From an uncultured Lachnospiraceae bacterium (lineage in GTDB: Bacteria > Bacillota > Clostridia > Lachnospirales > Lachnospiraceae): 64,000 bases of DNA. Below the pieces are notes generated by a model, which was given only the letters and a program-made list of their open reading frames with translations, was not told where the DNA came from and did no database searches. Made by a program: the position numbers and the translations under genes. Positions 43,177 to 51,839 of this stretch are shown here, piece by piece (positions within the stretch are counted from its first letter, which is position 1; each line of letters starts with the position of its first letter). The stretch is from contig CAMXPV010000019.1 in the NCBI GenBank assembly GCA_947245585.1, positions 1-64,000 on the forward strand. The letters are read 5' to 3'.

Positions 43177-45140
43177 AAGTCACATTGAAAGACGGCTCCG
43201 CAAAGGAGTACGCACAGGCTATGAGCATTTACGATATCGCGCTCGATATCTCCGAGGGACTTGCCCGCGCGGCATGTGCAGGCGAGGTGGACGGTGAGGT
43301 GAAAGATCTGCGGACGATTATCGACGCGGACTGCACCTTAAGTATTTTGACGGCAAACGATCCGGAAGGGCTGCGTGTCATCAGACATACGGCTTCCCAT
43401 GTGTTGGCGGAGGCGGTGAAACGCCTGTTCCCGGAGGCGAAGGTGACCATCGGTCCGGCCATCGACGAGGGCTTTTACTATGATTTTGACGCAGCGCCTT
43501 TTTCCAGAGAAGATTTGGATAAACTGGAAGCGGAGATGAAGAAGATCATCAAGGAAGGGCATAAGCTGGAGCGTTTTACCCTTTCCAGACAGGAAGCCAT
43601 CAAATACATGGAGGAGAGGAACGAGCCCTACAAGGTGGAGCTGATTCAGGATCTGCCGGAGGACGCAGAGATTTCCTTCTACGATCAGGGCGGCTTTGTG
43701 GATCTGTGCGCAGGCCCCCATCTGATGAGCACGAAAAATATCAAGGCATACAAGCTGATTTCCTCTTCCATGGCATATTGGAGAGGGGATTCCGACAGGG
43801 CGCAGTTACAGCGTATCTACGGCACCGCCTTTGCGAAAAAGGAGGAGCTTGAGGCGTATCTGGAGCATTTGGAGGATATCAAGCGCCGGGATCACAATAA
43901 ACTGGGCCGCGAGATGGAATTGTTTACCACAGTGGATGTGATCGGACAGGGACTTCCGCTGCTTCTTCCCAAGGGAACAAAGATGGTGATGAAGATGCAG
44001 CGTTGGATTGAGGATCTGGAGGATAAAGAGTGGGGGTATGTGAGAACCAAGACTCCGCTCATGGCAAAGAGCGATCTCTACAAGATGTCCGGACACTGGG
44101 ATCACTATAAGGAAGGCATGTTTGTTCTGGGAGACGAGGAGAAGGACAAAGAGGTGTTTGCCCTGCGTCCCATGACCTGTCCCTTCCAGTATTATTGTTA
44201 CAAGAATACGCAGCATTCCTACCGCGATCTGCCCATCCGTTACGGTGAGACATCTACCCTGTTTAGGAATGAGGACTCCGGCGAGATGCACGGTCTGACC
44301 CGTGTGCGTCAGTTCACGATCTCTGAGGGGCATTTGATTGTCAGGCCGGATCAGATGGTGGAGGAGTTCAAGGGCTGTATTGCATTGGCAAAATATGTTA
44401 TGTCAACCTTAGGCCTGTTGGATGATATTACATGGCATCTGTCCAAGTGGGATCCGGAAAATCCGGAGAAATATATTGGTGAGCCGGAGGTGTGGAACGA
44501 GACGGAGGCGCATATCAGAAATATTTTGACGGAGCTTGACCTTCCCTTCACGGAGGAGGTGGGCGAGGCCGCTTTCTACGGACCGAAGGTGGATATAAAC
44601 GCAAAGAACGTATACGGCAAAGAAGATACCATGATCACGATTCAGTGGGACGCTTTGCTTGCAGAGCAGTTTGACATGTATTATATCGATGCAAACGGTG
44701 AACGCATCCGCCCGTACATTATTCACAGGACATCGCTCGGATGTTACGAGCGGACGTTGGCGTGGCTGATCGAGAAATATGCCGGTAAATTCCCCACATG
44801 GCTATGTCCGGAGCAGGTGCGCGTGCTGCCCATTTCCGAAAAATACGAAGCCTATGCGGAGGAAATCAGAAAGGAGCTTGCGCGGGCTGATATTGACGTG
44901 ACAGTGGATAATCGTTCCGAAAAGATTGGATTTAAGATCCGTGAAGCGAGACTCGCAAAAGTGCCCTATATGTTAGTGGTGGGCGCGCAGGAGGCGGAGG
45001 ATAAAACAGTGTCCGTCAGAAGCCGTTTCGCCGGGGATGAGGGCGTGAAACCCCTCGCAGATTTTATCGACCAGATCTGTAAGGAGATTCGGACGAAGGA
45101 GATCCGTAAGGAAGAGATCGTCGAGGAGAAGAAGGCGTAG
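43173..45140 (+). CDS. thrS: Threonyl-tRNA synthetase
   Basis: 655 residues. TGS domain (1-60), editing domain with the HTASHVLAEAV (HxxxH) signature, class II catalytic core (motif 2 RNEDSGEMHGLTRVRQFT, motif 3 GCYERTLAWLIEKY) with the zinc Cys in MTCPFQYYCYK, and an anticodon-binding domain from about 545 (WLCPEQVRVLPIS). The last ~15 residues are charged (RTKEIRKEEIVEEKKA). It charges tRNA-Thr in the cytoplasm. Controlled by the upstream T-box. Confidence 0.98.
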   Translation: MKVTLKDGSAKEYAQAMSIYDIALDISEGLARAACAGEVDGEVKDLRTIIDADCTLSILTANDPEGLRVIRHTASHVLAEAVKRLFPEAKVTIGPAIDEGFYYDFDAAPFSREDLDKLEAEMKKIIKEGHKLERFTLSRQEAIKYMEERNEPYKVELIQDLPEDAEISFYDQGGFVDLCAGPHLMSTKNIKAYKLISSSMAYWRGDSDRAQLQRIYGTAFAKKEELEAYLEHLEDIKRRDHNKLGREMELFTTVDVIGQGLPLLLPKGTKMVMKMQRWIEDLEDKEWGYVRTKTPLMAKSDLYKMSGHWDHYKEGMFVLGDEEKDKEVFALRPMTCPFQYYCYKNTQHSYRDLPIRYGETSTLFRNEDSGEMHGLTRVRQFTISEGHLIVRPDQMVEEFKGCIALAKYVMSTLGLLDDITWHLSKWDPENPEKYIGEPEVWNETEAHIRNILTELDLPFTEEVGEAAFYGPKVDINAKNVYGKEDTMITIQWDALLAEQFDMYYIDANGERIRPYIIHRTSLGCYERTLAWLIEKYAGKFPTWLCPEQVRVLPISEKYEAYAEEIRKELARADIDVTVDNRSEKIGFKIREARLAKVPYMLVVGAQEAEDKTVSVRSRFAGDEGVKPLADFIDQICKEIRTKEIRKEEIVEEKKA

Positions 45141-45163
45141 GAAAACAGGAGCGCACGGATGGC

Positions 45164-46840
45164 ATGAATTTTAGGAAAAAAATGGCAGGCAGGGACATTT
45201 TGGGATATCTTCTGCTTGGAATCAGCGCGGTCATGCTTTTTAGAAGCGCGACATTATGTTTCAGCAATGATATCTGGTATGACGAACTTTTCACCGTGGG
45301 AATGGCGGAACATTCCTACGGCGAATTGGTTCGCTTTACAGCGGCAGACGTGCATCCGCCGCTGTATTATTGTATTGTCAAATTGTTTGCAGACTTATGT
45401 AAACTAGCTGTACCCTCCGCAGGAACGGTGATACCGGCCAAGTTGGTGTCCGTTATGCCCTATTTTATTTTGTTGGCCTACGCTATGACATGGATCCGCA
45501 GGAGGTGGAGCGCCTTTGCGGGCGGGCTGTTTTTATTTTGTGTGACGGCTATGCCTCAACTTTCAGCCTATACGGTGGAGGCGCGGATGTACGGTTGGGC
45601 GCTTTTGTTTGTGACGGCAGCCTTTCTGCACGTCGACGGGATGCTGACGGCTGTGAAGAGGATGCGCAGTCTGCATGGGGCGGCCCTGGTGTTCTATGGT
45701 CTTGCCGCCGCATATACCCAGTATTTCGCCTGCGTGGCGGTGGTGATGGTCTATCTGTATCTGCTGCTACTGCTGTGGATGCGGGATCGGAGCAGGATCA
45801 GGGAGTGGCTGCTTTGCGTGGCGGCATCTGTGATCGGCTATGTGCCATGGCTTTTTGCCCTGGCGGGACAGATCAGCGCGGTGCGGGAGAACTACTGGAT
45901 TTTGCCGTTAACGTGGCGGTCTCTTGGCGGATGCGTCAAGTTTATCATGAAGCCCGCATTTCATAATGAAATGGTAAATATTGTGCTTGCCGTGGCTTTG
46001 ACAGTGGGCTTTGCGGGGATGTTTTTTTGGTGCGGTTGGCAGTATAAACTCGAACATAAGGGTAGAGTTTTGGAAGAAAGCACGGGAGAAAGGAGATTTG
46101 TGACGGCGGCCGCGGGGATATGGGTGTTGGCCGGGGTAGTTGGCTTTGGCTTCGCAGCGTCCCTGCTGATTCGGCCTGTCTTTGTCTATCGTTATATGAT
46201 TCCGGCGCTTGGGTGCTTTTGGCTGAGTTTTGCGCTCTGTGCAGATGAAATATTATGTAAACTACAAAACGGTCAGACGGAGCAGGTGCAGACGTGGAAG
46301 AAGGAAGCGGGGCAGGAACGCCGTTTCAGGTTTTCGGAGGGTAATTGGATTTCGGGCTGCTGCATGGTCTTTCTGTGCCTTGTTGTTATCGTCGGTCTGC
46401 GCGATTACCGTGCTTTTATGGGCGAGGAGGAGTATAAGATCGTGTCCATGAAGGAGACGGAGACGGCCCTTTCCCTGATCGGTCCGGAAGATGCGGTTCT
46501 CTATAACTTTGACCAGGTGCAGGCTGTGACAGGCTATTATCTGCCGGAAACGGTGGAACGGCTGCTGTGGCAGACGGAGGGGGAGAAGCTGATTCAGGAG
46601 ATCACTTCACCCTGCGGACAGGTTGAGGATGTGGAGGAAATCCGGCAGATGCTTGGACAGACGCAGAGTGGGGAAAATCAAAAAAACATTTGGTTTATCG
46701 GCAGTTTTAACAGCCGGGACGGGATTGTGGCAGAGTGGCAGGAGAACGGGCTTTGCGTGGAGGAAATGGGAAGTTTTTTGTTGGAGCGTTATTGGTTTAA
46801 CTTGTATAGAATTTCGGATTTTGACCATACTACCTTTTAG
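45164..46840 (+). CDS. GT-C type membrane glycosyltransferase
   Basis: 558 residues with about ten membrane segments. The N-terminal loop after helix 1 has the GT-C motif: IWYDELFTVGMAEHSYGELVRFTAADVHPPLYYCIV, with acidic residues and the DVHPPLYY signature of GT39/ArnT/PMT-like lipid-linked sugar transferases. The C-terminal ~130 residues are soluble. It would use a polyprenyl-linked sugar outside the membrane; the acceptor is unknown. Two copies of TTATGTAAAC (45395-45404, 46253-46262) encode Leu-Cys-Lys in both cases, though codon choice around them is GC-rich. Confidence 0.8.
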   Translation: MNFRKKMAGRDILGYLLLGISAVMLFRSATLCFSNDIWYDELFTVGMAEHSYGELVRFTAADVHPPLYYCIVKLFADLCKLAVPSAGTVIPAKLVSVMPYFILLAYAMTWIRRRWSAFAGGLFLFCVTAMPQLSAYTVEARMYGWALLFVTAAFLHVDGMLTAVKRMRSLHGAALVFYGLAAAYTQYFACVAVVMVYLYLLLLLWMRDRSRIREWLLCVAASVIGYVPWLFALAGQISAVRENYWILPLTWRSLGGCVKFIMKPAFHNEMVNIVLAVALTVGFAGMFFWCGWQYKLEHKGRVLEESTGERRFVTAAAGIWVLAGVVGFGFAASLLIRPVFVYRYMIPALGCFWLSFALCADEILCKLQNGQTEQVQTWKKEAGQERRFRFSEGNWISGCCMVFLCLVVIVGLRDYRAFMGEEEYKIVSMKETETALSLIGPEDAVLYNFDQVQAVTGYYLPETVERLLWQTEGEKLIQEITSPCGQVEDVEEIRQMLGQTQSGENQKNIWFIGSFNSRDGIVAEWQENGLCVEEMGSFLLERYWFNLYRISDFDHTTF

Positions 46841-46865
46841 AGATCATTTCATGAAGGAGGTAACT

Positions 46866-47180
46866 ATGGCAGAATTAAAATGTGGCGTGTTAAACTGTAG
46901 CTATAATCAGGAGGAGTACTGCTGTAAAGGGGATATTATGGTGGGCGGCAGTCATGCCTGTGACTGTGATGGAACCTGCTGTGAGAGCTTTTCCCAGAGA
47001 CGCGGCGATTCCTATATCAGTTCCCTGGAGCATCCCTGCAGGACGATCAGCATCGACTGTGAGGCGGCAAAGTGCGTATACAATTCCAACTACAAATGCC
47101 ACGCGGAGCACGTGGATATCAGGGGCGGCGGCGCCTGCGACTGCAGAGAGACATCCTGCGCAACGTTCAGGGAGGCCTGA
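46866..47180 (+). CDS. DUF1540 protein, two cysteine-rich repeats
   Basis: 104 residues from ATG 46866, which has AAGGAGG upstream. Two DUF1540 units: CGVLNCSYNQEEYCCKGDI-x14-CDGTCCESF and CEAAKCVYNSNYKCHAEHV-x9-CDCRETSCATF, each with a regular set of cysteines likely to bind a metal. Such proteins are common in spore-forming clostridia; role unknown. A hairpin terminator follows at 47234. Confidence 0.88.
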   Translation: MAELKCGVLNCSYNQEEYCCKGDIMVGGSHACDCDGTCCESFSQRRGDSYISSLEHPCRTISIDCEAAKCVYNSNYKCHAEHVDIRGGGACDCRETSCATFREA

Positions 47181-47233
47181 ACCGGCGGAATGGGTTGCCA
47201 GTTTTGTTTTTTTATATTACAATAGTCATGTTG

Positions 47234-47257
47234 GACGCAAGCCGTTTGGCTTGCGTC
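47234..47257 (+). terminator. Hairpin after the DUF1540 gene
   Basis: GACGCAAGCC (47234-47243) pairs perfectly with GGCTTGCGTC (47248-47257) with loop GTTT, then TTAGTAT. The T tract is weak. Confidence 0.6.
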
Positions 47258-47286
47258 TTAGTATAGGGGAAAGGCAAACGTGATCT

Positions 47287-48051
47287 ATGAATAGAAAAAA
47301 AGCAAATTTCCTCCTGTCACTGGGATGCGCCTTCATTTTGGCAGCCTGCGGTGGCGGAGAGGCCGTACATACAAACGCGGATATGCCGGCGGCGGAGGCG
47401 GCGCTTTCGGAGGAAACGGAAGACGCAGAGGAAGAGAAGCATTCCGGGGATGGCGCAGAGACGGTGGACGAAGAAGCGGAACAGTCTGAGGACGGCAAAG
47501 AGGCGAAAGCCGCGGAGGGAAGCCTGATGCCCCCCATGGAGATGGATGAAACGCTGAGAAATCAGCTGACAGAGGAAATGTTAGAAGAAAATGAGATGGA
47601 CACTTCTGTGGTGGAGAGTGCGCCCGTAACAAAGGGATGCAGTTTTACCCTGCCGGAAGATTTTTCTGAGTCGGAGGACATAGAGGGCATGTATGTGACC
47701 AAGCGGTATCCCATCGATGCCTCCACGATTTATTATGTGGCGCTTGGAAGGGATGTGACGCTGCAGTTGATGACGGAGGAGACCTTCAAGGCGCAGGCAG
47801 AAGAAAACTTCCGCAAGGAGTACGGAGAGGATATAGAAGTGCACATTGACAGTTTTGAGCGGATTCAGATCGACGGCTGTCCGGCCTTTCGCATTCTGTG
47901 CCATTATCAGGTTGGCGATACGAAGATGTCGCAGTTAGAGTATGCGATCAATGCGGACAAGAGCTACGTGATCACCTATTCCCAGACGGACGACTACGAC
48001 CGGATGGAGGAGTACGAGGCCAGTGCGGAGACGATTCATCTGGAATTTTGA
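47287..48051 (+). CDS. Lipoprotein, unknown function
   Basis: 254 residues. Lipobox FILAACG (Cys at about 21), a long acidic Ala/Glu linker to about residue 100, and a compact beta-rich domain (about 115-254: GCSFTLPEDFSESEDIEGMYVTKRYPIDASTIYYVALGRD...IDGCPAFRILCHYQVG). The domain resembles those of small secreted proteins of unknown function in Lachnospiraceae. Anchored to the outer face of the membrane. The start at ATG 47287 has no strong ribosome site. Confidence 0.7.
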   Translation: MNRKKANFLLSLGCAFILAACGGGEAVHTNADMPAAEAALSEETEDAEEEKHSGDGAETVDEEAEQSEDGKEAKAAEGSLMPPMEMDETLRNQLTEEMLEENEMDTSVVESAPVTKGCSFTLPEDFSESEDIEGMYVTKRYPIDASTIYYVALGRDVTLQLMTEETFKAQAEENFRKEYGEDIEVHIDSFERIQIDGCPAFRILCHYQVGDTKMSQLEYAINADKSYVITYSQTDDYDRMEEYEASAETIHLEF

Positions 48052-48084
48052 GTGGGAAATATTAACTATTCTTTTACAAAATAA

Positions 48085-48113
48085 TTGACATTGGAAAGGG
48101 CAAAACCTATAAT
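48085..48113 (+). promoter_or_regulatory. Exact consensus promoter of the secreted 169-aa protein
   Basis: TTGACA (48085-48090), 17 bases, TATAAT (48108-48113). Full match to the sigma-A consensus, with AAGGAGG before the start codon of the gene. Confidence 0.85.
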
Positions 48114-48160
48114 CATACATGGTTATACCCCACACTTGAATATGAAGGAGGATTTGTAAC

Positions 48161-48670
48161 ATGAAGAAATTAATTGCATTAAGCTTTGCTCTGGCACTTA
48201 CCTTTTCTACCACAGTATGTGCGGCAGAGCCCAATCTGGACAAGATTGATACGTTGGCGTCTGAGGCGGAGAAGTCCCTTCCTGAGTACGTAGCAAATGC
48301 CGTTTCCGAGATGGAGGGCATTGATGCCGTTTCTACAGTTGCTTCCGCAAGCAATCTGGTAACAGACGGCAAGACAACCAACGCTACCTGCGTTGTCGGC
48401 AAGGTAGAGACAGGCGCAATTGAGTATGCACAGCAGAAAGCGGCAGCAGTTGGCGGCAATATGCTTGCAGTAGTAGAGCTCACCGCTCCCGGCGTTACAC
48501 TTGTTGACGCACAGGTTACCCTTAACGTTGTAGGCGTTAAGGCAGGCGATACTGTTTCCGTATACAAGAGCGTTAAGGGCGAGTGGACAGCGGTTGACGT
48601 TGTAGCGATAGCTGACGATGCTGTTACCATCAAGTTTGACTCCAAGGGTATCTATACGGTGATTAAATAA
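48161..48670 (+). CDS. Abundant-type secreted protein, unknown
   Basis: 169 residues. A signal peptide (1-22) with cleavage after VCA-A. Mature part: a helical N-terminal region (LDKIDTLASEAEKSLPEYVANAVSEM) and a beta-rich domain (about 60-169, VVELTAPGVTLVDAQVTLNVVGVKAGDTVSVYKS). Codon use is biased to GTT, GTA and GCA, unlike its neighbours, and it has an exact consensus promoter plus AAGGAGG site: both suggest high expression. No family named. The mature protein has one cysteine (CVVGK) and no membrane anchor. Confidence 0.75.
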   Translation: MKKLIALSFALALTFSTTVCAAEPNLDKIDTLASEAEKSLPEYVANAVSEMEGIDAVSTVASASNLVTDGKTTNATCVVGKVETGAIEYAQQKAAAVGGNMLAVVELTAPGVTLVDAQVTLNVVGVKAGDTVSVYKSVKGEWTAVDVVAIADDAVTIKFDSKGIYTVIK

Positions 48671-48725
48671 TCGGACACCGGTTTTATTTACAGTTAGCAG
48701 ATGAATGTCAATGACAAGTGTGGAT

Positions 48726-48763
48726 GTACAGGCCGGTCTTTTGAGAGCGGCCTGTACCATTTT
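48726..48763 (+). terminator. Terminator of the secreted-protein gene
   Basis: GTACAGGCCG (48726-48735) pairs perfectly with CGGCCTGTAC (48748-48757), followed by CATTTTT. Confidence 0.85.
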
Positions 48764-48794
48764 TACAAAAGTCCATTTGATTTACGAAATGGTA

Positions 48795-48824
48795 TTGACA
48801 TCAGCCAGAGGCTTATGGTATAGT
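48795..48824 (+). promoter_or_regulatory. Promoter of the infC-rpmI-rplT operon
   Basis: TTGACA (48795-48800), 18 bases, TATAGT (48819-48824). About 200 bases of leader follow before infC. Confidence 0.8.
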
Positions 48825-48829
48825 AGCAC

Positions 48830-49020
48830 ATGTGCGAGAGCACAGACAATCAAGCAGAGTATCCACTCTCACCTTGCAACAATCGGGTTCGCAAGCGTTC
48901 ATAGCTCTTAGACAGACCGTTGGGAAACGGGATATTTTGGGCGTTTATGATCGGGTGGATAGCTATGCTATCCATTTTGTCGTGTATAGGCAGAGTCACA
49001 GGAAGTTTTCTTATGGGAGG
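48830..49020 (+). promoter_or_regulatory. infC leader with attenuator hairpin
   Basis: The leader holds an eight-pair perfect hairpin TGGATAGC/GCTATCCA (48956-48963, 48967-48974), then TTTTG, which looks like an attenuator. In Firmicutes ribosomal protein L20 represses its own infC operon through such a leader; this may be the L20 site. The last ten bases carry GGGAGG. Confidence 0.55.
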
Positions 49021-49028
49021 GCAAAAAG

Positions 49029-49535
49029 ATTAGCGACTTATTTATTAATGAGCAGATCAGAGACAGGGAAGTACGTGTGATCGGGGCAGACGGAGAGCAG
49101 TTGGGCGTCATGCCGACGAAGGAAGCGATGAAACTTGCAGAGGAAGCAGGTGTGGATCTTGTTAAGATTGCACCTACGGCGAAACCACCGGTGTGCAAGA
49201 TTGTGGACTATGGTAAGTTCAAATACGAACAGGCCAGAAAAGACAAGGAAGCAAAAAAGAAACAAAAAATTGTGGAGATTAAGGAGATCAGACTGTCTCC
49301 GAATATTGACACAAATGATCTGAATACGAAGATAAACGCTGCCAGAAAGTTTATCGGCAAAGGTGACAGAGTCAAAGTTACGCTGCGTTTCCGCGGCCGT
49401 GAGATGGCACATATGAATACCAGTAAGCATATTTTGGATGACTTTGCGGAGGCGCTTTCCGATATTGCGGTGATGGATAAGGCGCCGAAGGTGGAAGGCA
49501 GAAGTATGACCATGTTTTTAGCTGAGAAGCGTTAG
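49029..49535 (+). CDS. infC: Translation initiation factor IF-3, apparent AUU start
   Basis: 168 residues if the start is ATT at 49029, giving the canonical IF-3 opening INEQIRDREVRVIGADGEQLG a few codons in. GGGAGG lies eight bases upstream of this ATT, and no ATG, GTG or TTG in frame lies between that site and the conserved N-terminus; the first GTG at 49077 would cut off essential residues. AUU is the classic start codon by which IF-3 represses itself in E. coli. The C-domain (LRFRGREMAHM, DFAEALSD, VEGRSMTMFLAEK) is complete. It heads infC-rpmI-rplT. Confidence 0.9.
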   Translation: MSDLFINEQIRDREVRVIGADGEQLGVMPTKEAMKLAEEAGVDLVKIAPTAKPPVCKIVDYGKFKYEQARKDKEAKKKQKIVEIKEIRLSPNIDTNDLNTKINAARKFIGKGDRVKVTLRFRGREMAHMNTSKHILDDFAEALSDIAVMDKAPKVEGRSMTMFLAEKR

Positions 49536-49609
49536 TTTCCCGGTTAAAATAGATGATATCTTGGATTGATATCTTGTAACAGGAATAAAAATACAGGAGG
49601 AACAGTAAA

Positions 49610-49807
49610 ATGCCGAAAATGAAAACCAGCAGAGCTGCTGCAAAACGTTTCAAGGTGACTGGAACGGGTAAGTTGAAGAGAAATAAAGCGTACAAGCGCC
49701 ATATCTTAACCAAAAAAACAACGAAGAACAAGAGAAATCTCAGAAAGCCTGCGATGACGGACAAGACAAATGTAAAGAATATGAAGAAGATCTTACCGTA
49801 CCTGTAA
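49610..49807 (+). CDS. rpmI: Ribosomal protein bL35
   Basis: 65 residues, very basic: [33 protein letters not shown], with the conserved K-T/S-x-RAAAKRF start and KRNLRKP segment. Large-subunit protein. AGGAGGAACAG upstream. Between infC and rplT as in most bacteria. Confidence 0.97.
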   Translation: MPKMKTSRAAAKRFKVTGTGKLKRNKAYKRHILTKKTTKNKRNLRKPAMTDKTNVKNMKKILPYL

Positions 49808-49870
49808 GCGCCTTATTTCATAAGACGGCAGAGCAGATTAAGGGATTGGTAAATTTAGGAGGAAAAAGAC

Positions 49871-50227
49871 ATGGCAAGAATAAAAGGCGGTTTGAACGCC
49901 AAGAAGAAACATAACAGAGTGTTAAAACTTGCGAAAGGTTACAGAGGCGCAAGATCGAAGCAGTACAGGGTGGCAAAGCAGTCCGTAATGAGAGCGCTTG
50001 CAACATCCTATTCCGGCAGAAAAGAGAGAAAGCGTCAGTTTAGACAGCTTTGGATCGCGCGTATCAATGCGGCGGCCAGAATGAACGGCCTGTCCTACAG
50101 CAAATTTATGTATGGCCTGAAGAGCGCAGGTGTGGATATGAATAGAAAGATGCTTGCTGAGATGGCAGTCAATGACGCGGCAGGCTTTACAACCCTTGCA
50201 GAACTCGCAAAGGCAAACTTAAAATAA
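49871..50227 (+). CDS. rplT: Ribosomal protein bL20
   Basis: 118 residues: [30 protein letters not shown] start, [13 protein letters not shown], and the C-terminal globular part ending LAKANLK. Early-assembling large-subunit protein that represses its own operon by binding the infC leader. AGGAGGAAAAAGAC upstream. Confidence 0.97.
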   Translation: MARIKGGLNAKKKHNRVLKLAKGYRGARSKQYRVAKQSVMRALATSYSGRKERKRQFRQLWIARINAAARMNGLSYSKFMYGLKSAGVDMNRKMLAEMAVNDAAGFTTLAELAKANLK

Positions 50228-50240
50228 GTTAAAATCGGGA

Positions 50241-50269
50241 GACATGGCGCTTAAGCCGTGTCTTTCTTT
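50241..50269 (+). terminator. Terminator of the infC operon
   Basis: GACATGGC (50241-50248) pairs with GCCGTGTC (50255-50262) with one G-U pair, followed by TTTCTTT. Confidence 0.75.
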
Positions 50270-50282
50270 ATAGGAGGTTTTT

Positions 50283-51746
50283 ATGGGAGTATTGGATGGA
50301 TTGAAACCGGAAAGTGTGTTTCATTATTTTGAGGAAATCAGCCGCATACCGCACGGTTCCGGCAATATCAGACAGATCAGTGACTATCTGAAAGCGTTTG
50401 CCGAGAGGCAGGAACTTTTTTGCGTGCAGGATGAGGAGGGCAACATTGTTATTGTCAGGGAATCAGCCCCCGAATATGAGGATGAGAAGCCCTATATCCT
50501 GCAGGCTCACATGGATATGGTGGCGGTGGCTGCGCCGGGATATGAGATTGACATGAAAAAGGATCCCCTCAGACTTAAGGTTGAGGACGGAAAGGTTTAT
50601 GCCGAAGGGACAAGTCTTGGCGGTGACGACGGAATTGGCATGGCATACTGCATGGCGCTTCTGGCGGCGGATGAAATTTCCACGCCCCGCCTGGAGGCAA
50701 TTTTCACGGTCAACGAGGAAATCGGTATGGAGGGAGCCAAGGCGCTTGATCTTTCCATGCTGCGTGGAAACCGCATGATTAATTTGGACCAGGAGGAGGA
50801 AGGCATTTTTATTACAAGCTGCGCCGGCGGAGCCAGCGTGCGGGTAGAAATTCCCTTGAAAAAAGAGAAGATACAGGAGGAAATGCTTCGGCTTACCGTC
50901 AGGGCCAAAGGGCTTTTGGGAGGACACTCCGGTATCGAAATCAATAAAGGCAGGAGCAATGCAAACTGGCTTTTGGGATCGCTTCTGTGTGGTCTGTCAC
51001 TGCGGTATGAAGTCAGACTGCTTCATCTGCGGGGCGGTCTTGCGGATAATGCGATTCCCAAAGAGGCGGAGGCGGAGATACTGGTGCGTGAAGCGGATCG
51101 GGAGAATGTGATGTCATGGTTGGAAACAGAAGGAGGAAAGGTGAGAGAGTCGCTGCAGGTGATAGAACCGGGCCTTGTATTGGAAAAACTCTTCCATGAT
51201 GGTATAGTTTCGGAGGGGGAGGCGTTTTCAAAAGAGTCTACGACCAATGCGCTCTCCTGCCTGTGTAAGCTGCCAAACGGCGTTATCGCTATGAGTAAGG
51301 ATGTGGAGGGGTTGGTGGAAACCTCCCTGAATCTTGGTCTTTTGTCTTTGGAGGAAGATAGCGTATGCCTGCAATACGCGGTCAGAAGCAGTATAGATAA
51401 AGATAAGGAGCATCTTTGCAGGCATATGACAGAGATCGCACAGCGCGCGGGGGCTTCGGTTGCAATTAAAGGCGTATATCCCGGTTGGGCTTACCGCAAG
51501 GATTCGCCGCTGCGGGAGAAGATGGTGCGGGTTTATGAGCGAATGTATGGGAAAGCGCCGGTGTTGGAGGCGATTCACGCAGGTCTGGAGTGCGGCATTC
51601 TGGCCGGAAAGATTGACAATCTGGACTGCGTCAGCATTGGGCCTGATCTGGAGAATGTGCACACGGCCCAGGAGAGCATGAGCATTGCATCGGTGGAAAG
51701 AGTCTGGGCATTTCTGGTGGAGGTCCTGACGCTCAGGGATGAATGA
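50283..51746 (+). CDS. pepD: Aminoacyl-histidine dipeptidase (PepD/M20C)
   Basis: 487 residues. M20 metal ligands: His in LQAHMDMVAV, Asp in LGGDDGIGMAYC, catalytic Glu pair in FTVNEEIGMEGA, Asp in NLDQEEEG, and the late His in HAGLECGIL. The opening LKPESVFHYFEEISRIPHGSGN is typical of PepD. It splits Xaa-His and other dipeptides in the cytoplasm using zinc. AGGAGG upstream. The rplT terminator lies just before. Confidence 0.93.
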   Translation: MGVLDGLKPESVFHYFEEISRIPHGSGNIRQISDYLKAFAERQELFCVQDEEGNIVIVRESAPEYEDEKPYILQAHMDMVAVAAPGYEIDMKKDPLRLKVEDGKVYAEGTSLGGDDGIGMAYCMALLAADEISTPRLEAIFTVNEEIGMEGAKALDLSMLRGNRMINLDQEEEGIFITSCAGGASVRVEIPLKKEKIQEEMLRLTVRAKGLLGGHSGIEINKGRSNANWLLGSLLCGLSLRYEVRLLHLRGGLADNAIPKEAEAEILVREADRENVMSWLETEGGKVRESLQVIEPGLVLEKLFHDGIVSEGEAFSKESTTNALSCLCKLPNGVIAMSKDVEGLVETSLNLGLLSLEEDSVCLQYAVRSSIDKDKEHLCRHMTEIAQRAGASVAIKGVYPGWAYRKDSPLREKMVRVYERMYGKAPVLEAIHAGLECGILAGKIDNLDCVSIGPDLENVHTAQESMSIASVERVWAFLVEVLTLRDE

Positions 51747-51770
51747 CAGGGGGATATTTTCCAACAGATG

Positions 51771-51800
51771 TTGACAGATGTCGGGGAAATATCGTAGAGT
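51771..51800 (+). promoter_or_regulatory. Promoter of the EAL protein gene
   Basis: TTGACA (51771-51776), 18 bases, TAGAGT (51795-51800). Confidence 0.55.
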
Positions 51801-51839
51801 ATAGTTAAGTGGGATGAAAAGGCCGCTCCGGGGAGAAGT

